64,000 nt of DNA, from NCBI GenBank assembly GCA_023417655.1, contig JAEZFD010000007.1:62001-126000 (forward strand), given 5' to 3'. A model generated the notes under the pieces. The model saw only the letters and a program-made list of their open reading frames with translations, searched no databases and was not told where the DNA came from. Origin of the DNA: Planctomycetota bacterium (GTDB taxonomy: Bacteria; Planctomycetota; Planctomycetia; Planctomycetales; Planctomycetaceae). Both the position numbers and the translations under genes were made by a program. Positions 17,650 to 25,758 of this stretch are shown piece after piece (positions within the stretch are counted from its first letter, which is position 1; the number at the start of each line of letters is the position of its first letter).

Positions 17650-18801
17650 ATGGGAAAAAAAGTCGTGGATCGTCGCCGTCGACGCGCCTGGAAATCTGTC
17701 GTCGGGATTCTCTTCTCGGTGGCCTGTCTGTGGTGGGCCCTTCGCGGGATGCTGAAAGAGCCCGGGGCATTCGAGCAGATCCTTGGTGCGTTTCGGAATG
17801 CCGACTATCGTTCGCTGCCGGCCGTGCTGGTGATCCTCTGCCTGTTCTACTGGCTGAAAGCGGTTCGCTGGAGTCTGCTGCTGTCGCCGGTGGGACGATT
17901 CTGGCCGATTAAGGACCTGCTCGGTCCCATTATGATCGGCTTTGCGTTTAACAACATTCTCCCCGCCCGAATTGGCGAAGTGATCAGGATTTCAGTTTTC
18001 GCAAAACGCCATCAGCAGTCGATGGCAATGGCGACTTCGACGGTCGTGCTGGAACGGGTCTTCGATGGGATGGCGATTGTCTTCTATCTCGCGATCGGCC
18101 TGCTGTTCGTCGAGGGCCTTGATCCCCGAATCCGGCAAGGAGCACTTGGATTCGCAGTTGTTGCGTGCTGTATCGTTGCCGGAGCGCTGGCCTACGTCAT
18201 CTGGACGCAGCCATTTATCCGTCTGTTTGAAAGCGTGATGAAGAAGCTCCCGCTGATTCCGCACCGCATCACGGACAAGATCTGCGGAATACTGGAACGG
18301 GGGGCGATCGGGCTCGCCTCACTGAAAGATCCCCGACTGGTCATCCTGATCGTGCTAATTTCGATGATCAAGTGGGCGTTAAACGGAGCGCTGGTTCTCC
18401 TCTCGTTGTGGAGCTTTGGCCTGCCGCATTACGTCCCGATTGCGATGGTTCTATTAGGAGCCATTGCCTTCGGAATCGCCCTGCCTTCCTCTCCCGGCTA
18501 TATCGGCGTCATGCAGGCGATCTTCATCGAGGTGATGAAGTTCTTCACTTCCGATCAGGAGGGAGTCTTCGCGGCTTCGATCTACTTTCAGTTCAGCCAA
18601 TGGGTCCCTGTAACGACGGTAGGACTGCTCTGTTTCTTCTTCAGCGGAGTGACCTTGAAGCAGGTGGAGCAAACCGCACCGGATCTGAGTCTCGAAAACC
18701 TCGATCCTGTTGGACCCAATTCTGTCGCACCTAAACCTGTCACACCGATGAGTGGCGAGGAGAAAGCAGAGCCGACGAACTCGACTCATCCGACCGCGTA
18801 G
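17650..18801 (+). CDS. Flippase-like membrane protein (LPG synthase TM / UPF0104 family)
   Basis: 383 residues with seven to eight membrane segments. The order of features fits the lysylphosphatidylglycerol-synthase transmembrane family: basic N-terminus, FYWLKAVRWSLLLSPVGR, FNNILPARIGEVIRI (near 100), TVVLERVFDGMAI, and ALPSSPGYIGVMQA near the end. Relatives move or modify lipids across membranes; the substrate here is unknown. The C-terminal 45 residues are a polar Pro/Thr-rich tail. The start ATG 17650 has GGAAGG about 13 bases upstream; GTG 17575 is an alternative. It converges with the CobA-HemD gene, with 23 bases between stops. Confidence 0.85.
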   Translation: MGKKVVDRRRRRAWKSVVGILFSVACLWWALRGMLKEPGAFEQILGAFRNADYRSLPAVLVILCLFYWLKAVRWSLLLSPVGRFWPIKDLLGPIMIGFAFNNILPARIGEVIRISVFAKRHQQSMAMATSTVVLERVFDGMAIVFYLAIGLLFVEGLDPRIRQGALGFAVVACCIVAGALAYVIWTQPFIRLFESVMKKLPLIPHRITDKICGILERGAIGLASLKDPRLVILIVLISMIKWALNGALVLLSLWSFGLPHYVPIAMVLLGAIAFGIALPSSPGYIGVMQAIFIEVMKFFTSDQEGVFAASIYFQFSQWVPVTTVGLLCFFFSGVTLKQVEQTAPDLSLENLDPVGPNSVAPKPVTPMSGEEKAEPTNSTHPTA

Positions 18802-18824
18802 AAGTGGCAGTCATTGGCGTTCAT

Positions 18825-20336
18825 TCACGATTGTCGGACGCATTGCTGAATCGCGTGAAATAATCCCGGCCAGGTGTACTCACTGGCGACGGCATCAACC
18901 TTCAGCCCGGCTTCGATTGCGGCAGCTTCGGTCACGGGACTGATCACCGCGAACTTCACTCGACTTCTCTGCTCTGGTGTCAGCAGTCTTGCCAAATTGC
19001 GGGCGATGCTCGGACTGCTCAATGCAATCCAGTTCAGGCGACCTTCTCGGAGAGCGTTCATCACGTCCGCGGGGAACTCGTCGACATCAACATGCCTGTA
19101 GACGACGAGTGATTCGAATGTTGCCCCCGCCGCAATGAGGGCTTCGGGGATCACGTCTCTGCCCCGACTTGCACGAGGCCAGAGAACTTTCTTTCCGGCG
19201 ACGTGAGGGACCATTGCAGCTGCCAGTGCTTCGCCGCGGTATTCATCCGGGACAACGTCAGCGCGGAGATGATACTCGGCCAATCGTTGAGCGGTTGCCG
19301 GTCCGATGGCCGCCAGTCGAACACCTGCCAGCTGCCGGAAGTCGCCGCCGTTCTTCCAGAGCCGTCCCAGCAACGCGTCGACGGAGTTGACGCTCGTAAA
19401 GACGATCCACTGGAACTCGGCGATCCGCGACAGAACGGCGTCAACCTCCGTCCAGTCCGTTAGCGGCTCGATGCCAATCGTCGGCATCAGAATCGGCTGG
19501 GCTCCCAGTTCGAGGGCCATCTCGATCTCGGAATTCATATGTCCTTCAGGACGGGTGATGCCGATTCCGATTCCAGCGAGTGGGAGCTTCTCAAACCAGT
19601 TGATGGTGTCTCGCTGCAGGACGCAGTTCCCCACGATAATCAGCGAGGGGGCGTGGAGCTCCGCGCGTTTCACCAGTTCCGCGATCGTTTCGAGAGTTCC
19701 CGTTACGACCCTTTGCTGTGGTGTGCTCGCCCGGGAAATCACCGCGACGGGAGTCTGGGCAGGTTTCCCTTGTGCAATCAGCATCTCGGTGATGGATGCA
19801 ATGCGATGCAGACCCATGTAGAAGACAAGCGTCCCGGGAAATGCCGCGAGCGCCTGATAGTCGAGGGCGCTTTCTGTCTTCTTGGGATCTTCGTGCCCTG
19901 TGATGAATGCCACGGAAGAGGCGAGATCCCGATGGGTCAGGGAGATGCCGGAATAAACCGCTGCTGCTGTCGCGGCAGTGATCCCGGGGACGACCTCAAA
20001 AGGAATTCCCTCTGCGGCCAGTGCAGCTGCCTCTTCACTCCCCCGGCCGAAGATGAATGGGTCGCCCCCCTTGAGTCGGACGACCGTCTTCCCTGCCTTC
20101 GCGGATTCAATCAGCTGGCGGTTAATTTCTTCCTGCTCGAGATGGCGATTCGCTCCGGTTCCCACCCGACAGGTTCGCTCGGCGCTCGCACTGGTATGTC
20201 GCAGGAGGAGTGGATTGACCAGCCCGTCATACAGAACGACATCGGCCTTCTGCAGGCAGAGCTTGCCCTTTAGGGTCAACAACCCCGGATCACCAGGGCC
20301 GGCTCCGACCAGAAACACTTTGCCGAACTGTTGCAT
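18825..20336 (-). CDS. cobA-hemD: CobA-HemD fusion: uroporphyrinogen-III C-methyltransferase / synthase
   Basis: 503 residues, the sum of two enzymes. Residues 1-245 are the SAM-dependent methyltransferase (VGAGPGDPGLLTLKG at 10-24, VVRLKGGDPFIFGRG near 85-99, GITAATAAAVYSGISLTHR near 138-156) that makes precorrin-2. Residues 255-500 are uroporphyrinogen-III synthase (GIGITRPEGH, WIVFTSVNSVDAL, VLWPRASRGRDVIPEAL), which closes the tetrapyrrole ring. One polypeptide thus makes the ring and starts the branch to sirohaem and cobalamin. Such fusions are known in several phyla. No other haem genes are adjacent. P5C dehydrogenase lies upstream on the same strand, 158 bases away. Confidence 0.95.
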   Translation of the reverse strand: MQQFGKVFLVGAGPGDPGLLTLKGKLCLQKADVVLYDGLVNPLLLRHTSASAERTCRVGTGANRHLEQEEINRQLIESAKAGKTVVRLKGGDPFIFGRGSEEAAALAAEGIPFEVVPGITAATAAAVYSGISLTHRDLASSVAFITGHEDPKKTESALDYQALAAFPGTLVFYMGLHRIASITEMLIAQGKPAQTPVAVISRASTPQQRVVTGTLETIAELVKRAELHAPSLIIVGNCVLQRDTINWFEKLPLAGIGIGITRPEGHMNSEIEMALELGAQPILMPTIGIEPLTDWTEVDAVLSRIAEFQWIVFTSVNSVDALLGRLWKNGGDFRQLAGVRLAAIGPATAQRLAEYHLRADVVPDEYRGEALAAAMVPHVAGKKVLWPRASRGRDVIPEALIAAGATFESLVVYRHVDVDEFPADVMNALREGRLNWIALSSPSIARNLARLLTPEQRSRVKFAVISPVTEAAAIEAGLKVDAVASEYTWPGLFHAIQQCVRQS

Positions 20337-20494
20337 ATCGCTTGATCAATTCACAGAAAAGACGAAGTGCCTGAGACCGGGGTCAGGCCACTCCGGAGCA
20401 ATTTGTACGACCGAGTTGCCACGCAGCGCATCATTCGCGAGGCAAATGACACTCACTGCGAGGCGTGCTCAAGCCGGTTGTTTCGCAAGCTGGT

Positions 20495-22129
20495 TTATTC
20501 GCCGTGCGAGGCTGTACTTGGGGCTGTATTCGGGGCGAACCCGCGGCGCATCGTGTTTTCGCAAATGCTGACGGGAATCAGGAACTGCAACAGGTAGTCA
20601 GGGCCGCCGGCTTTCGTGCCGATCCCTGACATCTTGTATCCCCCGAACGGATGCCGCTGCACAATGGCTCCGGTGATCGGCCGATTCAGGTACAGATTCC
20701 CAACCTGAAATTCTTCACGAGCCCGCTGCAGGTTCTTGGGACTCCGGCTGTAAATTCCGCCTGTCAGTGCATACGGAGTTGAATTCGCGAACTGGAGTGC
20801 CTGATCCAGATTGCGTGCTTTCTGCACACACAGCACCGGGCCAAAGATTTCGTTGTGAAGCAGTCGGGAATCCGGTTCCATGTTGGCGAAGACATGCGGA
20901 CCGATGAAGTAGCCTTCTTTCGCGAGCTTGCCGACATCAATCGCGACAACGGTTTCGCATTCTTCCTTGCCGATCGCGATGTAATCCTGAATGCGCTGAT
21001 AGGCCTGTTCGTCAATGACAGGGCCAAAGTCGATGCCTGGTTCGCTCGCAGGGCCAATGACCAGGCTTTCGCAGGCCGACTTCAGGCGTTCCAGAAATGT
21101 CTCGTAAATGTCGCCGACGACAATGACTCGCGAGCACGCGGAGCACTTCTGGCCGGCGTACCCGAATGCGCTGGAAATCACTCCTTGAACGGCGTCATCA
21201 AGATCAGCGTCCTGATCGATGATCATGGCGTTCTTGCCGCCCAGTTCAGCGATCACCCGCTTGATGGTGGTCTGTTCCGGAACCGGCTCGGATGCGAGCT
21301 TATTAATCGCCAGTCCGACCTCTCGTGAACCTGTGAAGGCCACGATTTCGACATCAGGATGACTGACGAGAGCAGGTCCGACGTCCTCTCCGACGCCGGG
21401 CAGATAGTTCACAACCCCCGTCGGAACCCCGGCATCGCGGATCATGTTGGCCAGCTTCGACGCAATGATGGACGACTGCTCGGCCGGTTTCATCACGACG
21501 GTATTGCCGGTCACCAGTGCGGCGGCGACCATGCCTGTCAGGATGGCGAGCGGGAAATTCCATGGAGCGATCACAACGGCCACCCCGCGTGACCGGTACT
21601 GATACTGGTTCTCTTCCCCAGGGTAGTCACAGGTCAGAGCCGAGTTGAGGTCCCGCATTGCCAATGCGTAGTACTTGCAGAAGTCGATGGCTTCTGCGAC
21701 GTCGCCGTCAGCTTCTTTCCACGGTTTGCCGCACTCATGCACCATCCAGGCAGCCAGCTCGAAGCGGCGGTTCCGCATCTCCGCAGCAATCAACTCCAGA
21801 TATTCCGCACGGTGATTGAACGGGATCTTCCGCCACTGAGTCCAAGCACTCTTCGCGGATTCAATTGCCTGCACGGCCAGATCGGCGGTCGCGGCGTTCA
21901 CAGTTCCCAGAGTCTGAGATTTTTTGGACGGATTGCGGACGACGATGCTTCCCCGAGTGGTCGTCGCCTTCCCGTTGATGACCAGTGGATAGTCTTCGCC
22001 GAACTGGCCTTCCACATCCTGCAGCGCCCGGCGCATTTCATCACGGGCCTGTCCGCGACTGAAATCGGTCAAAGGCTCGTTCTGGAACTGGTGAACAGCA
22101 AATTTCCGCGACGACTCGGCTGGCGACAT
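20495..22129 (-). CDS. pruA: L-glutamate gamma-semialdehyde (P5C) dehydrogenase
   Basis: 544 residues, the typical single-domain length. It oxidises glutamate semialdehyde to glutamate with NAD+, the last step of proline breakdown. The catalytic Glu is E295 in IAELGGKNAMI and the nucleophile is C329 in GQKCSACSR; VVIAPWNFPLAI and FTGSREVGLAI frame the NAD site. The C-terminal GGYKMSGIGTKAGG motif is the P5C-dehydrogenase form. The chosen ATG (22129) has GAGAG just upstream; a GTG at 22174 would add 15 residues without a binding site. No proline dehydrogenase domain is fused and no putA is adjacent. Confidence 0.95.
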   Translation of the reverse strand: MSPAESSRKFAVHQFQNEPLTDFSRGQARDEMRRALQDVEGQFGEDYPLVINGKATTTRGSIVVRNPSKKSQTLGTVNAATADLAVQAIESAKSAWTQWRKIPFNHRAEYLELIAAEMRNRRFELAAWMVHECGKPWKEADGDVAEAIDFCKYYALAMRDLNSALTCDYPGEENQYQYRSRGVAVVIAPWNFPLAILTGMVAAALVTGNTVVMKPAEQSSIIASKLANMIRDAGVPTGVVNYLPGVGEDVGPALVSHPDVEIVAFTGSREVGLAINKLASEPVPEQTTIKRVIAELGGKNAMIIDQDADLDDAVQGVISSAFGYAGQKCSACSRVIVVGDIYETFLERLKSACESLVIGPASEPGIDFGPVIDEQAYQRIQDYIAIGKEECETVVAIDVGKLAKEGYFIGPHVFANMEPDSRLLHNEIFGPVLCVQKARNLDQALQFANSTPYALTGGIYSRSPKNLQRAREEFQVGNLYLNRPITGAIVQRHPFGGYKMSGIGTKAGGPDYLLQFLIPVSICENTMRRGFAPNTAPSTASHGE

Positions 22130-22407
22130 GTCTCTCGATTTCACTTCCTGTGCTGAACGGTGCCTGAAACTCACAGGTTGAAGCTGGTCGCAACTCCCTG
22201 CGGAACAGGCGTTTGAGGATTCGCGGCAGGCGTCGCCCGAAATCGGAGTCCGATTTGGTGAACCGGCGGGCTCGATGGTTCGTTTTCCCTGAAGACCAAA
22301 GATGAAGCGGTTTTTATTTCTGCCTCAGCTTGGGATCAGGCGTCACATCTAACATCAATTCAGTTGCGAACGACACCTCAGTCAACACATCACTCCGGGA
22401 GAATGAC

Positions 22408-22629
22408 ATGACCTGCGAATCCAACCTGTGGAATCTCTTCGAAACCAGCCATAACGTCAATGGTCACTCGTATGACCTCGTCTCCTTCGGGTCGAATTCG
22501 ACCCCGTCTGAAGAACTCGACCGGCTCGCCTTGTTCCCGATTCCCGAGGCAAAACCCAAGGGACGGCATCCTGCGTTTCGGCGGACGGTCGCGAAGAACG
22601 TTCCGATCGATCACCGACGGATTTTCTAA
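22408..22629 (+). CDS. Small hypothetical protein (73 aa)
   Basis: 73 residues, starting at an ATG with a strong GGGAG site seven bases upstream (22397-22401). The sequence is soluble, with a Pro/Lys/Arg-rich C-terminal half (PIPEAKPKGRHPAFRRT). I do not recognise it. It is followed after 99 bases by a second orphan gene on the same strand. The good start signal is the main support. Confidence 0.45.
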   Translation: MTCESNLWNLFETSHNVNGHSYDLVSFGSNSTPSEELDRLALFPIPEAKPKGRHPAFRRTVAKNVPIDHRRIF

Positions 22630-22728
22630 TGTGATGATGTTCCCACCAATTTCTGAGGCCTCGAGAGGCTCGGCCGAACGGCCGCTCCGAACTGGAAGCA
22701 CTGACCTGACCCTGACTGGATTGAGACG

Positions 22729-23172
22729 ATGTTTTGCGAAGTGGACCAACCACGCTCAACCTGTTCGAATCTGTCGTCGACTTCCGTCTGTGAACTGCCG
22801 CTCGAACGGTTGGTGGACGGCTCTTTCGCGGTCAGGGTATATGCAGACGTGCGAGAGCTGCGACGCATCTTTGAAGAACTGGACCACCCGGCCTGCGGGC
22901 TCGCTCAGACAATCGTACTGGTCCTGCCAGAGACTTTTCAGGGATTTCTGCCTGGCATCATCCGCCGCAGCCACCCTGCCCTGCGCCTGCTGATCGTGAC
23001 GAACGACCAGCATCTCCCCGGGGTTCCCACCTCCGGCGACCTGGAAATGACCGCCGCCGACTACGGGTTCCACCTGATCTCACTCTCGTCCAATCTGGAA
23101 TCCGCCCTCTCCACCGCCCGCCAACCCCTCGCCCACAACGAACACTGCACCTTCGTGCTTCCGGCGAGATAA
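22729..23172 (+). CDS. Hypothetical protein (147 aa), possible alpha/beta fold
   Basis: 147 residues. Alternating hydrophobic strands (TIVLVLPE near 64-71, LRLLIVTND near 84-92, GFHLISLSS) and helices hint at a receiver-like or other small alpha/beta fold, but the conserved Asp of a true receiver is not evident. Not recognised. It follows the 73-residue gene on the same strand and precedes a stretch of palindromic repeats. Codon choice looks like neighbouring real genes. Confidence 0.55.
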   Translation: MFCEVDQPRSTCSNLSSTSVCELPLERLVDGSFAVRVYADVRELRRIFEELDHPACGLAQTIVLVLPETFQGFLPGIIRRSHPALRLLIVTNDQHLPGVPTSGDLEMTAADYGFHLISLSSNLESALSTARQPLAHNEHCTFVLPAR

Positions 23173-23281
23173 ACGCTGATCGTTCCCAAGAGGCTCAATC
23201 CCTCTCGGCCCGTCGGCTCTGCTCATCTTCTCACCGAGTGAACTGCCTCGCCTTCCGCGCGATCTGTGTCAACTGACCGGT

Positions 23282-23314
23282 CCTGCACTGGCCAAAGGCC
23301 AGTGGCACACGGGC
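23282..23314 (-). repeat. Palindromic repeat, CACTGGCC-stem variant with GTGCC head
   Basis: Perfect 8-bp hairpin CACTGGCC-AAA-GGCCAGTG (23286-23304). On the reverse strand it is preceded by CCCGTGTGCCA, the same head that precedes the repeat at 48108. It therefore looks like a relative of the CATGCTCATG-stem repeats. Confidence 0.6.
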
Positions 23315-23386
23315 AATCGCTTCAGAAAGGACACCGAATCAGACAGACTCCGGGGCCCCGACGATCCCGTCCCGGCCGCCCCACCT

Positions 23387-23425
23387 CGCATGCTCATGCT
23401 GCTGGCGCGATATGAGCATGGCACG
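23387..23425 (-). repeat. Dispersed palindromic repeat (REP-like), copy 1
   Basis: Read on the reverse strand: GTGCC head, stem ATGCTCAT, loop with ATCGCG-CC-AGCAG, stem ATGAGCAT, then GCG tail. Same family as the copies at 25361, 48108, 48321 (reverse) and 49266. Confidence 0.85.
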
Positions 23426-23497
23426 CAGGCCTCTTTATTTGGGGAATGCCACCCTGCCAGTCCTCTTCCCAAATTGTCGAGACCCCGGGAGTCTGAT

Positions 23498-24178
23498 TCA
23501 ATTCATGAGAGTTCCTAGCAAAGCCGCAGCTTTCGTTGCCCCATCGGCACAACCGGCCAAAGTGGCCGCAGTGGAGATTCCGCTCCAAAGCATTCCGATG
23601 ATTGATCGATTTGGTTCAGGCTTTTGCAGTTGCGCCTGAAGGGTGTCAATGTCTGCGACAGCGGATAGTTTCTGCTCGTCCAAAATCTGGGTGCTTTCTT
23701 GGATTCGCGTTTTGATTTCATTGAGAACCCGAGAAACCTCTGTGAAGTTCGTATTTACGACATTACCGTCGCCGACAACCGTCACGCCGTGGACATTTGT
23801 GATATTGATTCCCGTCTGATTTGGTGTCCGTTGATACATGGATGCTTTCTGTAACTTGTCGATTCCGATATCGGAAATCTTGTACTTCACCTGTTCAGAG
23901 TTCTGCTGTGTTCCGCGCTTGGTAGTAAATGAACGGGCGATCTTCACCTCACCGACCCACCCCTTCTGGACAAGATAATCGAGGTTGCTCCCGACCTCTT
24001 GCTGTTTGAATCCGTGCGAATCTTTTAAGGCCGAATGGAGTTCGCGGATGCCGATAGAAGCCTTTGCTGGACTCTTAGCGTTTTTGTGGACTTCGTATAG
24101 GCGGCGGAGAATTGCATCTCTCACATTATCGTCGGAATGGTCAGCCACTTGACTGTTGGTTGCCCTCTTCTTTGGCAT
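23498..24178 (-). CDS. Orphan protein: winged helix, GDGNVVN motif, coiled coil, hydrophobic tail
   Basis: 226 residues; I cannot assign a function. In order: a probable winged helix (about 17-112; IGIRELHSALKDSHGFKQQE then the wing-like ARSFTTKRGTQQ), a short beta segment INITNVHGVTVVGDGNVVN (124-142), a probable coiled coil (145-187), and a hydrophobic, Ala/Gly-rich tail (193-224) that could insert in a membrane. The GDGNVVN-type segment recalls a motif I associate with phage-borne and defence-linked proteins, but that is a weak memory. The ATG has GAGGA six bases upstream. It sits 26 bases downstream of its partner gene, and the pair is more A/T-rich than its surroundings and lies between REP-like repeats. 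Confidence 0.7.
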   Translation of the reverse strand: MPKKRATNSQVADHSDDNVRDAILRRLYEVHKNAKSPAKASIGIRELHSALKDSHGFKQQEVGSNLDYLVQKGWVGEVKIARSFTTKRGTQQNSEQVKYKISDIGIDKLQKASMYQRTPNQTGINITNVHGVTVVGDGNVVNTNFTEVSRVLNEIKTRIQESTQILDEQKLSAVADIDTLQAQLQKPEPNRSIIGMLWSGISTAATLAGCADGATKAAALLGTLMN

Positions 24179-24204
24179 TTCAATTCCTCGATTAATTTGG
24201 ATTC

Positions 24205-24807
24205 CTACAGGAATGGCCACATTGTTGCGATGGATGCGGCTTCGCCTTGCATCAGCGCAAGTAGATCGGAATTTGGTGGAGCGTCGGTGAACAATTTCCC
24301 ACGACGAACGTCTAGTAGGCCCATAGTTCGGGTATGGGCGTTGTTATGGAGTAAGGCGTCCATTAGAGACAGAACGCCGCCCACCTCGAGTTTCTTAGGG
24401 CGTCCTTCTTTAAAATACAGCTTGATGACGTGGGCAGTCCCGTTGAAATCGAGGCCGAGTTCAGGGTTAATCGAGACGGACACGCCGTGAGCTGTCCAAT
24501 CTGCTTGGGGAGGCTTGAACCACTTGATCTGCTTTTTTCCGAGAAACTGCTTGTAGCCAGCGGCAATGGAAGGATAGTTTTTTTGTTTGCTTTTGTTTTT
24601 CACTGTCGTGGCAACTGTTTCAATGGATGAAAACGGTTTGCCGTTGCGATGATAGGAAACGATGGCGTCGCGGATTTGCTTGTAGTAGTCAGTCACCGGA
24701 TCGTACTCGTCTGCCAGCTGTTTCTTCGTCTGGCGAAGGGACGTAAACTTCGGTGATCCGCTCTTGAGTGTGAAGTCAATAAACCGTGTCAGTGAAATCT
24801 CTATCAT
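24205..24807 (-). CDS. Orphan partner protein of the two-gene cassette
   Basis: 200 residues, unrecognised. The N-terminal half is mostly helical with a basic stretch (about 72-100: KNKSKQKNYP...GKKQIKWFKPP). The C-terminal half looks like alternating strands (HGVSVSINPELGLDFNGTAHVIKLYF, then LEVGGVLSLMDALL, then MGLLDVRRGKLF). No signal peptide or membrane segment. The preceding bases give GGGCC but no clear ribosome site. It is the first gene of a likely two-gene operon. The paired layout with a DNA-binding, coiled-coil, hydrophobic-tail protein would fit a regulatory or defence unit; this is inference only. Confidence 0.65.
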   Translation of the reverse strand: MIEISLTRFIDFTLKSGSPKFTSLRQTKKQLADEYDPVTDYYKQIRDAIVSYHRNGKPFSSIETVATTVKNKSKQKNYPSIAAGYKQFLGKKQIKWFKPPQADWTAHGVSVSINPELGLDFNGTAHVIKLYFKEGRPKKLEVGGVLSLMDALLHNNAHTRTMGLLDVRRGKLFTDAPPNSDLLALMQGEAASIATMWPFL

Positions 24808-24997
24808 GGCCCGCCCGTCGGATTGCTAAAATCGAGAACAAAGTGGATCTACAGAATTATTACTGCTTCAATAGAGGAAAAAGCATCTTCTATGATCGGG
24901 GTAGTGTTGACGTCTCGTGTGGGCTTCGTTCACAAGATGGCGACGCGGCCCTCGAGATGATCACTCGGTAGTCGCTTTTGAAATTTGACTTTGACGA

Positions 24998-25195
24998 TCA
25001 GCCGAGTGTTGTCGCAATTACTTGGGAGCAGGAAATCAGCCAAGTTTCCCTTGCGGCTCCGAGGCTTTCGACAGGAGCGACGATGCGTTCAACTGTGACG
25101 GAAGTCCGATTATTACCGACCTCCTGACCGCCATCGCCGTCGGATGATTCCAGCTTAGAGTGGAGGAGAGGTGAGCAGAAATCTGCTTCGTTCAT
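24998..25195 (-). CDS. Possible small protein (65 aa), weakly supported
   Basis: 65 codons from an ATG. Its start context GACGGGCCATG resembles the one before the partner gene at 24807 (GACGGGCGGGCCATG), which raises the chance that both are real or that one is a decayed copy of the other's leader. The product is soluble, with an acidic Ser/Asp/Gly stretch, and is not recognised. No ribosome binding site. Confidence 0.25.
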   Translation of the reverse strand: MNEADFCSPLLHSKLESSDGDGGQEVGNNRTSVTVERIVAPVESLGAARETWLISCSQVIATTLG

Positions 25196-25360
25196 GGCCC
25201 GTCTTTCTGATGGGCTAGGACGACAATTGCCTAATCATTCCTAATGATCAATGTCTAAACGCCCTCGGCCCGAGCAGTCGGTTTATACGCAATTATGGTG
25301 TTGACTGCAATTGTTTCGAAATCGGTGGCAGGCTGGCATGCTCCAAAGAGACTCGACCTG

Positions 25361-25399
25361 TGTGCCATGCTCATGTCGCGCTAGCAGCATGAGCATGCG
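25361..25399 (+). repeat. Dispersed palindromic repeat (REP-like), copy 2
   Basis: TGTGCC head, stem CATGCTCATG (25366-25375), loop TCGCGCTAGCAG (25376-25387), stem CATGAGCATG (25388-25397), GCG tail. Perfect 10-bp stem. It lies upstream of the two-gene cassette, opposite copy 1 downstream of it. Confidence 0.9.
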
Positions 25400-25413
25400 G
25401 ACGGAGGAGGCCG

Positions 25414-25563
25414 ATGAATTTGGTGATGGCGAATTTCGATTCCGATTTCCGTAGGGCAGGCTCCGCCTGCCTTCCTGGCAACTTCCTGAGAGTTCCCCAT
25501 TGGCTCGCCGCGACTCTTTCTGCTGGGGCTGCCTTTCTTCTCATTCTTGTCTCGAGCGGCTGA
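25414..25563 (+). CDS. Possible small membrane protein (49 aa) inside a repeat region
   Basis: 49 codons from an ATG preceded by GGAGGAGG, a very strong ribosome site. The C-terminal half is a plausible single membrane helix (WLAATLSAGAAFLLILVSSG, preceded by PH). Against it, the middle of the frame encodes a palindromic repeat (25455-25471) and the frame has no known family. Either a new small protein or chance. Confidence 0.25.
   Translation: MNLVMANFDSDFRRAGSACLPGNFLRVPHWLAATLSAGAAFLLILVSSG
25455..25471. repeat. Short palindrome GGCAGGC-TCC-GCCTGCC
   Basis: Perfect 7-bp hairpin preceded by GTA. Its form is typical of short dispersed intergenic palindromes; only one copy is seen in this window. 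Confidence 0.5.
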
Positions 25564-25652
25564 TTGTCTGGTTCCATGGTGGCTCAGGGGCATTGTGTGC
25601 ATTGGCCGTTGAGCAGACTCCAATTGCTGGCGGCTCTGCGCTGCCGTGGATA

Positions 25653-25688
25653 CAAAAAAAGCAGCCAGGGCGATTGCCCTGGCTGGCT
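25653..25688 (-). terminator. Terminator of the reverse-strand lipoprotein gene
   Basis: CAGCCAGGGC-GATT-GCCCTGGCTG perfect stem (25662-25685); on the reverse strand it is followed by a run of seven T residues. It would end the DUF1559/lipoprotein transcript. Confidence 0.88.
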
Positions 25689-25758
25689 GATGGTTTTAGC
25701 TGTGTCGCGGTGGACGAGGTGACATCACCCGATTGGTGAAGCCTCCTCTCTTCCGCTG

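Larger units (their letters stand above)
24808..25758. other. Repeat-rich intergenic island
   Basis: About 950 bases with two weak small open frames, two palindromic repeats of different classes (25361 and 25455) and a terminator for the following reverse-strand lipoprotein gene. It is lower in GC near the two-gene cassette and higher near 25.5 kb. Confidence 0.5.

Noticed and set aside
19539..20273. 244-codon forward frame opposite cobA-hemD
   Set aside because: Antisense shadow in GC-rich coding DNA. The opposite strand encodes clear CobA motifs over the same bases.
23282..25399. Repeats as a CRISPR array
   Set aside because: Copies are separated by irregular distances of about 0.1 kb to many kb, occur on both strands, and have no spacer pattern or cas genes.
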